Shown here: piece after piece, positions 6,567 through 13,936 of the stretch | Numbering within the stretch: the first letter of the stretch is position 1 | How the letters are laid out: the number at the start of each line of letters is the position of its first letter | From: Chitinophagaceae bacterium | Lineage (GTDB): Bacteria; Bacteroidota; Bacteroidia; Chitinophagales; Chitinophagaceae | DNA: 17,490 nucleotides | Reading direction: 5' to 3' | NCBI GenBank assembly: GCA_017882205.1 | Contig: JADGPY010000285.1 | Coordinates: forward strand, 1-17,490 | The notes under the pieces: generated by a model | Seen by the model: only the letters and a program-made list of their open reading frames with translations | Database searches by the model: none | Told to the model about the DNA's origin: nothing | Position numbers and translations under genes: made by a program

Positions 6567-8225
6567 ATGTACGACATTTCACAACTGAACGACCTCCTCG
6601 TTCCTGAGTTGCAGGATATAGCATTGCAACAAAATATTTCCAACGCAAAAAAATTAGAAAAGCAGGAGTTGATAGACAAGATCCTGTTAAAACAGAATAT
6701 GAACACAGAAAAAAGTATCGATGGCGAGAAGCCAAAAAGAAAAAGAATCATTAAGCCTATTGAGGTTGCTGTCCCAATACATGAAGCCCCGGAAGTGACT
6801 GCAGAAAAAAATAAGCCAGAGTTGAGGCCCAGAAAGAGTGAGATTCCTGTTCCTGTTCCTGTTCCTGTGCTACATGAAAAAAAGAAACATATCAAAAAAA
6901 CGAAAGAAGAAGAGGTTGCAATAGATGAAAATGCCGAAGATGATCAAAATGCAAATGATGCACACAATAAGATCATGGCAATCGCTCCCGCCCTTGTTGA
7001 ATTACTCAATGATGATGCCCCGCAAGGTGGTGAATCTCAACAAAATGGTGGTCAGTCAAATCAACAAAGAACTTATCCACAAAGAAGGGAAAGTACTTTT
7101 AATATTGAGTTTGATGGCGTGATACTCGGTGAAGGGGTATTGGAAATGATGCCTGATGGTTATGGCTTCTTAAGAAGCAGTGATTATAATTACCTATCCT
7201 CCCCAGATGATATTTATGTTTCACCATCACAAATAAAATTATTTGGGTTAAAAACCGGGGATACCGTCTACGGATCTGTCAGGCCACCAAAAGAAGGTGA
7301 AAAATATTTTGCCTTATTAAAAGTTGAGACCATCAATGGGAAAGGTCCTGAAGAAGTTCGCGACAGGGTGCCGTTTGACTACCTTACCCCCCTGTTCCCA
7401 TTTGAAAAACTAAATCTTTTTACACAATCGAATAACCTGTCCACACGTATAATGGACTTGTTTACACCCATAGGTAAGGGCCAGCGGGGCTTGATCGTGG
7501 CACAGCCAAAGACTGGTAAAACAATGTTGTTAAAAGAATTGGCTAATGCAATAGCAGCCAATCACCCGGAATGTTATCTTATGATCGTCCTGGTTGATGA
7601 AAGACCAGAAGAGGTTACAGATATGGAAAGAAGCGTTAGAGCAGAAGTTATTGCTTCAACCTTTGATGAACCAGCAGACAAGCATGTTAAGGTAAGTACC
7701 ATGGCTTTGCAAAAAGCGAAGCGACTTGTTGAATGTGGTCATGATGTGGTAATATTACTTGACAGTATCACCCGCCTTGCCAGGGCTCACAATACTGTGG
7801 CGCCTGCGAGTGGTAAAGTGCTATCGGGAGGTGTTGAAGCAAATGCGATGCAAAAACCAAAACAGTTCTTTGGTGCTGCAAGAAAGATTGAACATGGAGG
7901 GTCGTTAACCATTATTGCAACAGCATTGGTTGATACGGGAAGTAAGATGGATGAGGTAATATTTGAAGAATTTAAGGGAACTGGTAATATGGAGTTACAA
8001 CTTGACAGGCGCTTATCCAACAGGCGGATATTCCCCGCCATCGATATCACCGCATCTTCTACAAGAAGGGATGATCTTTTGCTTGACAAAGAGGTATTGC
8101 AGAGAATGTGGCTGTTGCGTAATCATATGGCAGATATGAATACTGAAGAAGCTATGAATTTGTTGATGAAGAATATGAAAGGGACGAAGGATAATATTGA
8201 GTTCCTGACTTCGATGAATGGATGA
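6567..8225 (+). CDS. rho: Transcription termination factor Rho, with a long N-terminal insertion
   Basis: Hexameric RNA helicase that ends transcription at Rho-dependent sites. At 552 residues it is much longer than the E. coli protein (419). Order of parts: a Rho N-terminal helical domain (1-42); a highly charged, Asn/Gln-rich low-complexity stretch (about 43-175) with a PVPVPVPV run (94-101); the OB-fold RNA-binding domain GVLEMMPDGYGFLRS (190-204); then the ATPase. The ATPase shows Walker A AQPKTGKT (312-319), the Walker B strand VVILLDS (394-400), the Q-loop region APASGKVLSGGV (412-423) and the R-loop region KGTGNMELQLDR (470-481), all canonical. Such insertions are known in Bacteroidota Rho and are thought to affect RNA binding or condensation. 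The ATG at 6567 is the only start that keeps the N-terminal domain. Confidence 0.97.
   Translation: MYDISQLNDLLVPELQDIALQQNISNAKKLEKQELIDKILLKQNMNTEKSIDGEKPKRKRIIKPIEVAVPIHEAPEVTAEKNKPELRPRKSEIPVPVPVPVLHEKKKHIKKTKEEEVAIDENAEDDQNANDAHNKIMAIAPALVELLNDDAPQGGESQQNGGQSNQQRTYPQRRESTFNIEFDGVILGEGVLEMMPDGYGFLRSSDYNYLSSPDDIYVSPSQIKLFGLKTGDTVYGSVRPPKEGEKYFALLKVETINGKGPEEVRDRVPFDYLTPLFPFEKLNLFTQSNNLSTRIMDLFTPIGKGQRGLIVAQPKTGKTMLLKELANAIAANHPECYLMIVLVDERPEEVTDMERSVRAEVIASTFDEPADKHVKVSTMALQKAKRLVECGHDVVILLDSITRLARAHNTVAPASGKVLSGGVEANAMQKPKQFFGAARKIEHGGSLTIIATALVDTGSKMDEVIFEEFKGTGNMELQLDRRLSNRRIFPAIDITASSTRRDDLLLDKEVLQRMWLLRNHMADMNTEEAMNLLMKNMKGTKDNIEFLTSMNG
6844..6867 (+). repeat. Perfect hexanucleotide tandem repeat (TTCCTG)x4 in rho
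   Basis: Four exact copies of TTCCTG encode the Pro-Val run in the low-complexity insertion. Gain or loss of a unit by slippage would keep the frame, so the run length may vary between strains. Confidence 0.85.
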
Positions 8226-8289
8226 TAGGGCGTAACGCTTTTTTTCTGAGGCCGGTCATTAGATTTCGCGATGTTATTGAAACAGCTGT

Positions 8290-8297
8290 TAACTTTA
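8290..8297 (+). promoter_or_regulatory. Candidate -7 element for the mnmH-selD cluster
   Basis: TAACTTTA matches TAnnTTTG at 7 of 8 positions and ends 19 bp before the mnmH ATG. It follows the palindrome AACAGCTGTT (8281-8290). No -33 box is clear. The 91-bp gap after rho also shows GCGTAACGC followed by seven T (from 8230), a weak terminator-like feature. Confidence 0.3.
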
Positions 8298-8316
8298 TTC
8301 CTTTTAAGAATTTACA

Positions 8317-9423
8317 ATGGCTGCAATCAAGTTAACTATCGGCGAATTTGTAACTCTTGCAAAAACAACTCCTGTTTTTGATGTACGCAGCCCCGCAGAA
8401 TATAATCATGCACATTTTCCTGGCTCTCATTCCTTGCCGCTATTTACAAATGAAGAGCGTGCTATTGTGGGAACAGCCTATAAACAACAAAGTAGAGAAA
8501 CAGCGATCAAATTAGGGCTTGACTTTTTTGGTGCAAAAATGAGGAAGATGGTTGAAGAGGTGGAGGCTATAATAAATAGTAAGCGGCAAGCCAATAATAA
8601 ATCTATACTTGTTCATTGCTGGAGGGGAGGAATGCGAAGCGCTGCTGTTGCATGGTTGCTGGATATGTTTGGATTTAAAGTATATACATTAGCCGGGGGG
8701 TATAAAGCGTATCGCAATTGGGTGCTTCAACAATTCGAAAAGCAATACCAGTTTACTATACTTGGCGGTTACACAGGATCAGGAAAAACAATCGTGTTGG
8801 ATGAACTTAAGCGCATAGGTCATACCGTTATTGATCTGGAAGGCCTTGCTAACCACAAAGGTTCCGCATTTGGGGCAATTGGGGAAAATCCGCAACCCAG
8901 CCAGGAGATGTTTGAAAACTTATTAGCTAATGAACTATTCTATAAATTAAGCGCATGGAATAGCGGATTTGAAAATGGCAAGGAAATATGGCTTGAAGAT
9001 GAAAGCCAGCGAATTGGTTTGGTTATGATTCCAAATTCGATATGGAAAGCCATGCGGGAGTCCCAGGTATTTTTTATGGATATATCTTTTGAAGAAAGAT
9101 TGCAATACCTCGTTCAAACTTATGGCATATTCGAGCGCGGGAAATTAGTTAATTCGATCATGCGGATACAAAAAAGGCTCGGCGGACTCGAAACAAAGAA
9201 TGCTATTAATTACCTGCTTGAAAATAATGTAACTGAGAGTTTTAGGATATTACTTCATTATTATGATAAACTTTATTCTAAAGGATTGCACAATCGTAAT
9301 AATCTTGAACAATTGTTGCATAACATCCCCTGTAAAAGCGTTGATGCTAAGATGAACGGTAATCTAATAAATTCAATTACCAGGTCGGCATCCCAATTGG
9401 CATCCAAAGTATCCAATACATGA
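8317..9423 (+). CDS. mnmH: tRNA 2-selenouridine synthase MnmH (SelU/YbbB)
   Basis: Replaces sulfur by selenium in 2-thiouridine at wobble position 34 of tRNAs, using selenophosphate from SelD; the reaction passes through a geranylated intermediate. The 368-residue protein has the two expected domains. The rhodanese domain carries FDVRSPAEYNHAHFPGSHS (21-39) and the active-site loop VHCWRGGMRS with Cys101. The P-loop domain carries GGYTGSGKT (150-158, Walker A) and IWLEDESQRIG. Length matches E. coli SelU (364). Its stop codon overlaps the ATG of the next gene (ATGA), which suggests translational coupling, and selD follows that gene. This context supports the assignment strongly. Confidence 0.96.
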   Translation: MAAIKLTIGEFVTLAKTTPVFDVRSPAEYNHAHFPGSHSLPLFTNEERAIVGTAYKQQSRETAIKLGLDFFGAKMRKMVEEVEAIINSKRQANNKSILVHCWRGGMRSAAVAWLLDMFGFKVYTLAGGYKAYRNWVLQQFEKQYQFTILGGYTGSGKTIVLDELKRIGHTVIDLEGLANHKGSAFGAIGENPQPSQEMFENLLANELFYKLSAWNSGFENGKEIWLEDESQRIGLVMIPNSIWKAMRESQVFFMDISFEERLQYLVQTYGIFERGKLVNSIMRIQKRLGGLETKNAINYLLENNVTESFRILLHYYDKLYSKGLHNRNNLEQLLHNIPCKSVDAKMNGNLINSITRSASQLASKVSNT

Positions 9424-10352
9424 AAAGCATTTTACTTCTTCTTTTACTTCCATTAAAACTCTTTTGCCAGGATATTACTGGTGTTTGGATAGGATCATTA
9501 TATAATGATACCACAAAAAGCTTTATTTCATATGAGCTCGCCATCAGTGAACAAAAAGGAAAACTTTCAGGGTATTCGCACACTACATTTATTATTGATG
9601 GGGTTCCTAATGTGGGTGTAAAGTCAATAAAGATCATTCGGAAAAAGGATAAGATTTTTATTGAAGATGTAGAACTACTCTATAATAATTACTCGGTGAG
9701 TCCGACCAGGGGGGTGCATCAATTCAGCTTACTTAGTCTATCAGGACAAAGTTCAGTAATGGTCTTAAGTGGTACCTGGAAGACCAACAGAACAAGAGAA
9801 TACAGCTCCGCTACGGGGCGGCTAACGCTTGAAAAGAAAAAGAACTTTGAGGATAGTAAGTTAGTAGCACAATTAGAAAAAATGGATCTTATGGGTGGCC
9901 TTAGCTTTGTTGAGAAGCCCACCGATCGAAAAGTTATTACAACAATACCTTCGATTGTACTTCCTCCCCCCATATTGAAAAATACAGTTCCCGCGGCTGA
10001 GATTGAATCAAGGAAGATCGAAACGATTGAAACCGTATTTTTTAATTCAGATAGCCTTGTACTTACTTTGTACGATAATGGAGAGATCGATGGAGATACG
10101 GTAACTGTGCTTATGAATGGAAAAGTAATTTGGCCAAAGCAGGGGCTCACAGCAAATGGAATAAATAAAACAATACGAATTCCAGCCTCCTTAGATTCCG
10201 TTAAGCTTATTATGTATGCAGAGAATCTCGGAAGCATTCCTCCCAACACAGGGCTACTTGTGGTAAGAGATGGTGGTAAGGATTATGAAATACGTTTTAG
10301 CGGTGACCTTCAGAAAAATGCTGCGATTGTGCTGAAGCGACGGGGGAAATAA
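9420..10352 (+). CDS. Uncharacterised exported protein between mnmH and selD
   Basis: No function is assigned. The 310-residue protein starts with a signal peptide (MKSILLLLLLPLKLFCQ, probable cleavage after Gln17), so the mature part is outside the cytoplasm. Residues 18-140 look like a beta-rich domain opening with DITGVWIGSLYND, similar in style to lipocalin-like or extracellular beta-barrel domains. A linker with PPPILK follows. A C-terminal domain (about 205-310) includes LTLYDNGEIDGDTVTVLMNG and YAENLGSIPPNTGLLVV, a module I recognise from many secreted Bacteroidota proteins of unknown role. Its ATG overlaps the mnmH stop by 4 bp and selD starts 49 bp after its stop. The position between two cytosolic selenium enzymes is puzzling. 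It is a real gene judging by the signal peptide, the domains and the overlap. Confidence 0.85.
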   Translation: MKSILLLLLLPLKLFCQDITGVWIGSLYNDTTKSFISYELAISEQKGKLSGYSHTTFIIDGVPNVGVKSIKIIRKKDKIFIEDVELLYNNYSVSPTRGVHQFSLLSLSGQSSVMVLSGTWKTNRTREYSSATGRLTLEKKKNFEDSKLVAQLEKMDLMGGLSFVEKPTDRKVITTIPSIVLPPPILKNTVPAAEIESRKIETIETVFFNSDSLVLTLYDNGEIDGDTVTVLMNGKVIWPKQGLTANGINKTIRIPASLDSVKLIMYAENLGSIPPNTGLLVVRDGGKDYEIRFSGDLQKNAAIVLKRRGK

Positions 10353-10378
10353 TATGCAATATTCAATATGCAATATTC
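10351..10378. repeat. Perfect 14-bp tandem direct repeat before selD
   Basis: AATATGCAATATTC occurs twice back to back. The first copy overlaps the stop codon (TAA 10350-10352) of the exported-protein gene. The AT-rich units contain ATATTC/AATATG near-palindromes. It ends 23 bp before the selD ATG. Confidence 0.85.
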
Positions 10379-10401
10379 GATAATTAAAAATAAAAGCTTC
10401 A

Positions 10402-11484
10402 ATGACCAATGACTTAATCACAAACAGTGTGGAGGAAGTAATTAGGCTCACCCAGTTTTCTCATGGCGGAGGATGTGGATGTAAGATCGCACCTAAGGTG
10501 CTGGAAGAGATCCTACATAGTAATTTTTCATTTCCAGACACTAAAAGATTATTGGTAGGTAATTCAAGTAAGGATGATGCAGCCGTATATGATTTGGAAA
10601 ATGGAATGGCATTGATCTCAACTACAGACTTTTTTACACCAATAGTGGATGATGCATTTGATTTTGGACGCATTGCTTCTGCAAACGCTATCAGTGATGT
10701 GTATGCGATGGGGGGCAAACCAGTTCTTGCAATAGCCATACTTGGCTGGCCCGTAAATAAATTACCGTCGTCTCTGGCGCATAAGGTGCTTGAGGGAAGC
10801 AGGAGCATATGTGTTGAAGCTGGTATTTCTTTAGCCGGCGGACACAGCATTGATTCTCCCGAACCAATATTCGGCCTGGCGGTTACGGGTATGGTTGAAG
10901 TAGAGCATCTCAAAAAAAACAATACTGCAAATGAAGGAGACCTGTTATTCCTGACAAAACCTTTGGGCGTTGGTATTTTAGCAACTGCGCAAAAGAGAGG
11001 AGTATTAAAGAGCGGGCACACCACATCCTTTATTCAACAGTTGGTTCAGTTAAATAAAGTTGGCGAGGCTCTTGGGAAGGTTAAAGGGGTTAGTGCCATG
11101 ACTGATGTAACAGGCTTTGGCCTGGCTGGTCATCTTATTGAAATGGCAGAAGGCAGCAACCTGTCTGTTGAAATTAATTACTCACGGTTGCCAATACACG
11201 AACATGCCAGGGAATATCTTGTGCAGGGAATGATACCAGACGCCACTTACAGGAACTGGAACAATGTCAGTTCAAAAATTATTTTTGAAAAGGGAGTGAA
11301 TGTTATGGAAGCGTTTTCAATTTTGCCAGATCCTCAAACCAATGGGGGGTTACTATTTGCTGCCGACCCGGGTTCGTTGAATGAAGTGAAGGAAGTTTTG
11401 TCACAACATTCATTATCAATGTATGAGCTACCAATTGGAAGATTTTTCTCTCCAGGTGAAAAGGTGATTAATGTAAAAGGCTAA
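10402..11484 (+). CDS. selD: Selenide, water dikinase (selenophosphate synthase), Cys form
   Basis: Makes selenophosphate, the selenium donor, from selenide and ATP; cytosolic. The 360-residue protein has the N-terminal active-site segment LTQFSHGGGCGCKIAP with catalytic Cys25 (equivalent to E. coli Cys17) and Lys28. The codon for residue 25 is TGT (10474-10476), so the protein does not contain selenocysteine. The AIRS-type ATP-binding core follows: DDAAVYD, STTDFFTPIVDD (74-85), SDVYAMGGKP, LAGGHSIDSPEP and MTDVTGFGLAGHL. It lies 49 bp after the exported-protein gene, in the same direction as mnmH, so all three probably form one operon. With no selA, selB or selenocysteine tRNA nearby, the local role is supply of MnmH. 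Confidence 0.97.
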   Translation: MTNDLITNSVEEVIRLTQFSHGGGCGCKIAPKVLEEILHSNFSFPDTKRLLVGNSSKDDAAVYDLENGMALISTTDFFTPIVDDAFDFGRIASANAISDVYAMGGKPVLAIAILGWPVNKLPSSLAHKVLEGSRSICVEAGISLAGGHSIDSPEPIFGLAVTGMVEVEHLKKNNTANEGDLLFLTKPLGVGILATAQKRGVLKSGHTTSFIQQLVQLNKVGEALGKVKGVSAMTDVTGFGLAGHLIEMAEGSNLSVEINYSRLPIHEHAREYLVQGMIPDATYRNWNNVSSKIIFEKGVNVMEAFSILPDPQTNGGLLFAADPGSLNEVKEVLSQHSLSMYELPIGRFFSPGEKVINVKG

Positions 11485-11497
11485 CTATAATAATGTC

Positions 11498-11510
11498 ACC
11501 CCTGCGGGGT
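11498..11510. terminator. Short GC hairpin between convergent selD and the carbinolamine dehydratase gene
   Basis: ACCCCTGCGGGGT can form a 5-bp stem with a 3-base loop, located 14-26 bp after the selD stop and touching the stop of the converging gene. It lacks a T-tract on either side, so it is at best a weak or shared terminator. Confidence 0.35.
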
Positions 11511-11740
11511 TAGGCCAACCCATCAATTATCTTAGCCAGCTTTTTATCTTTATCCGTAACAACATCACCAGCACTATGTGTATTGAGCCATATCTCAAGT
11601 TTGTTGTATACATTGGTCCACAAAGGATGGTGATCCATTTTTTCAGCGGCAAGTGCTACTCTTGTCATGAATGCAAAAGCTTCTGAGAAATCTTTAAATT
11701 CGAATTTCTTATAGAGTTTGTTGTCTTTCTTTTTCCACAT
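11510..11740 (-). CDS. Pterin-4a-carbinolamine dehydratase (4a-hydroxytetrahydrobiopterin dehydratase)
   Basis: Dehydrates 4a-hydroxytetrahydropterin so that the cofactor of aromatic amino acid hydroxylases can be recycled; it may also act in other pterin chemistry. The 76 residues show the family signature: FEFKDFSEAFAFMTRVAL, then EKMDHHPLWTNVYNKLEIWLNTH with the active-site histidines His37, His38 and His55, and a VTDKDKKLAKIID end. The protein is shorter than the typical 95-110 residues because it lacks the leading helix; similar short forms are, to my knowledge, common in Bacteroidota. It is the last gene of a three-gene leftward set, 10 bp after the preceding stop. No phenylalanine hydroxylase gene is visible in the window. 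Confidence 0.92.
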   Translation of the reverse strand: MWKKKDNKLYKKFEFKDFSEAFAFMTRVALAAEKMDHHPLWTNVYNKLEIWLNTHSAGDVVTDKDKKLAKIIDGLA

Positions 11741-11750
11741 AATAAATAGT

Positions 11751-12185
11751 TTAAAAGATCAGGTGTTGTTTGTTTTTTATTTTTTCATTAGTCATTTCTG
11801 AAATAAGTTGTACCGCCGGAATGCTCCTAATGGAGCTGATAAGCGCTGCAACATCTTCATCCTTCATAATATCATCCTTTATAAGCCATAAGAAATCAAG
11901 ATGTTTGAATTCGGGTAAGAGGTATTCTCCATCAAACTGGTTGTTGTATACATAATGTTTTATTGTTCCCGATTGTTCGCCATATTCATAGATGGAAAAG
12001 AAATAATTGCGTTGCTTTTTTGTAAGCTGAATCTCGAGATCATTATTTATTCTAAAATCGAATCGAAGCATTTTGTTGAGATGCCAGCAAAATTGGTAAT
12101 GCTTAACGGGTGCAACAATTCCAAGCAGGCGGGTGTCCTGGAAAAAGTCATCTATCAGAGAATCATTGTCTATGCGGAGTTTCAT
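11751..12185 (-). CDS. IPExxxVDY-family protein
   Basis: A Bacteroidota protein family of unknown function. The 144-residue protein has no signal peptide or membrane segment. It carries the family landmark LLPEFKHLDFLWLIK (residues 89-103), where the name motif I-P-E-x-x-x-V-D-Y reads L-P-E-F-K-H-L-D-F. The N-terminus MKLRIDNDSLIDDFFQDTRL and the mid segment NYFFSIYEYG also fit. It lies between the M28 peptidase gene (17 bp upstream) and the carbinolamine dehydratase gene (10 bp downstream), all leftward. In other Bacteroidota this family is often found next to housekeeping genes such as pyruvate kinase, which are not present here. Confidence 0.75.
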   Translation of the reverse strand: MKLRIDNDSLIDDFFQDTRLLGIVAPVKHYQFCWHLNKMLRFDFRINNDLEIQLTKKQRNYFFSIYEYGEQSGTIKHYVYNNQFDGEYLLPEFKHLDFLWLIKDDIMKDEDVAALISSIRSIPAVQLISEMTNEKIKNKQHLIF

Positions 12186-12202
12186 TTGTAGCGAATCATG
12201 GT

Positions 12203-13834
12203 CTAAAATACAATATCAAACACAATCTCTTCTTTGCCTCGCAATACTTTCACTTTTGTTGCATCACCCTTTTTGAATTTACTAAGCACCTGCATATAAG
12301 AATTGACATCTGAAAATTTATAATCTCCAAGCTGTGTGATGACATCACCAGCTTTTATACCAACTTTTTCAGCAATCTTATTGCTGATGATGCCATCTGC
12401 CCTAACTCCTGTTCCACTGAAAGTATAATCGGGCATGATTCCCAGGCTGACGGTAAAACGCGCGGAACCCATTTGCGGTTCACGTGTTTTGGTAAAGGCC
12501 AGTTTCGGAGTTTTATCTGTAAGCCCGAGGAGGTGATAGATATACTTAACAATCTGCAATTCGCCCACAAAATTAATCTTATCAATAACGTCGCTTGGCT
12601 TATGATAATCTTTGTGTGAACCAGTGAAGAAAAAAAGTACAGGTATATTTTTTAAATAAAAGCTCGTATGATCGCTTGGTCCTATACCACTTGAATCAAA
12701 TTTGATATTAAAAGCTTTCTCTTTCGTAGTAAGCAAATTACCCCATGTGTCAGAAGTGCCGTACCCGCCAATGGTAAGTGCATGAGTACTATCATTCAAT
12801 CTGCCAACCATATCCATATTGATCATATAATCCACTTTGGAAAGATCGATTGTAGGATGTTCAGTAAAATATTTAGAACCAAATAATCCAAGCTCCTCAC
12901 CGGAAAAAGCAATCAATAAAAAGTTATTTCCTTTCAGGTGTGAAGTCCTGATCATTTTCCCAAGTTCAATTACCGCAGCAGTTCCGCTGGCATTATCGTC
13001 GGCACCATGATGTATTGCAGGGGCACCAGTCCAAAGCGAATTGTGATCTTCCCCATAGCCAAGATGATCGAAATGCGCACCAATAATGATGGTGTTTTGA
13101 GCACCTTCATCTATGTATCCAACAACATTATGTCCCGTTCTTTTTTTGTCCTCAATGCTGATCTTTATTTTCAGGTCCAAAGGAGTAGCTTCATCCTTGA
13201 AATATTTTTCTTTTGCCTGCTTAGTAATATAAATAACAGGGATAGATGAAGTAACTAATTTTTGCTTTCCTTCAAACTTAAGATCATCTGTTATTGAAGA
13301 AGTATTGGTAAGGATAAAAGCAGTTCCACCTTTTGAAGCTACATCAGCTGCCTTCTCCTGAATTATATTGACCAGGTCGAAATGCGGATTGTTTTTATTC
13401 TTTTCGAGTATATCTTTCAGATCAAGAAACCATGGCATTGATTTTTCCTGGAAGGCAATTGTAGGAGTCGCTTCCAGTGAGGAATTGGCGCTAAATATCA
13501 ATGGAAAGAAATCCTGTTCTAACGTAAGGTCATTTCCATTTACGATAAAAAATGTGGATTTACTTATTTGTTTTCCTTCATTTATTTCGAATTGCTGTAA
13601 ATAAGTATTGTTATCACCTTTTGGTATAAGACCTTCGTTTTTGAATTGATCAGCAATATATGTATAGGCAAGTTTTTCTCCTGCGGTTCCGGTGCGCCTC
13701 CCTTCAAGTTTGTCATCTGCGAGAAAAGAAACAGATGACTTCAGATCAGAGAGAATAAGCTTATCTGCTTTCTTTAATTTTTGTGCTGAGATAATTTGCG
13801 ATAGAAGTAAAAGAATCGCCAGGAGAAATTTCAT
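12203..13834 (-). CDS. Exported M28-family metallopeptidase with C-terminal PDZ domain
   Basis: Predicted zinc aminopeptidase acting outside the cytoplasm. A signal peptide (MKFLLAILLLLSQIISAQ, 1-18) leads the 543-residue protein. A PA-like insert lies around 85-230. The M28 core has all expected residues: His254 and catalytic Asp256 in AHFDHLG, bridging Asp279 in HGADDNASG, catalytic Glu313 and ligand Glu314 in SGEELGLFGS, Asp341 in NMDMVGRL and His389 in SDHTSFY. A PDZ domain fills about 460-543 (GIKAGDVITQLGDYKFSDV), typical of a common Bacteroidota M28 subtype. An M28 core with intact ligands suggests an active enzyme; the substrate peptide is unknown. It heads the leftward three-gene set and is divergent from feoB. 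Confidence 0.95.
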   Translation of the reverse strand: MKFLLAILLLLSQIISAQKLKKADKLILSDLKSSVSFLADDKLEGRRTGTAGEKLAYTYIADQFKNEGLIPKGDNNTYLQQFEINEGKQISKSTFFIVNGNDLTLEQDFFPLIFSANSSLEATPTIAFQEKSMPWFLDLKDILEKNKNNPHFDLVNIIQEKAADVASKGGTAFILTNTSSITDDLKFEGKQKLVTSSIPVIYITKQAKEKYFKDEATPLDLKIKISIEDKKRTGHNVVGYIDEGAQNTIIIGAHFDHLGYGEDHNSLWTGAPAIHHGADDNASGTAAVIELGKMIRTSHLKGNNFLLIAFSGEELGLFGSKYFTEHPTIDLSKVDYMINMDMVGRLNDSTHALTIGGYGTSDTWGNLLTTKEKAFNIKFDSSGIGPSDHTSFYLKNIPVLFFFTGSHKDYHKPSDVIDKINFVGELQIVKYIYHLLGLTDKTPKLAFTKTREPQMGSARFTVSLGIMPDYTFSGTGVRADGIISNKIAEKVGIKAGDVITQLGDYKFSDVNSYMQVLSKFKKGDATKVKVLRGKEEIVFDIVF

Positions 13835-13853
13835 AAGGAAATATTTTATAGAG

Positions 13854-13861
13854 CAAAATTA
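13854..13861 (-). promoter_or_regulatory. Bacteroidota -7 promoter element upstream of the M28 peptidase gene
   Basis: On the minus strand TAATTTTG (13861 to 13854), followed by C, matches TAnnTTTG exactly, 19 bp before the ATG. In the same 102-bp divergent gap the plus strand has TAAATTTA (13916-13923, 7 of 8) ahead of feoB. No clear Fur box was recognised in the gap. Confidence 0.45.
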
Positions 13862-13936
13862 ATGGATTTGCATATCTCTTTTCTTAATTCGTAACCTTTC
13901 ATCATCGGCCTGCTTTAAATTTACCAATACAAAAAA

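Noticed and set aside
9719..10249. 176-codon open frame on the minus strand opposite the exported-protein gene
   Set aside because: No domain or plausible start context; the plus-strand gene has a signal peptide, a conserved C-terminal module and operon overlap.
10474..10476. Selenocysteine at the SelD active site
   Set aside because: The codon is TGT, so the residue is an ordinary cysteine.
10461..11024. 187-codon open frame on the minus strand opposite selD
   Set aside because: It is a shadow of selD: Pro/Ser-rich, without family features, while the plus strand encodes an unmistakable SelD.
11510..11740. Carbinolamine dehydratase as a truncated pseudogene because of its 76-residue length
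   Set aside because: All three active-site histidines and the full core are present; short forms occur in this phylum.
12476..12491. A further CACGTG core (GGTTCACGTGTTTT) as a third parS
   Set aside because: Only one arm resembles parS and the other lacks the AAAC part; it lies in the middle of the M28 peptidase gene and fits its codons.
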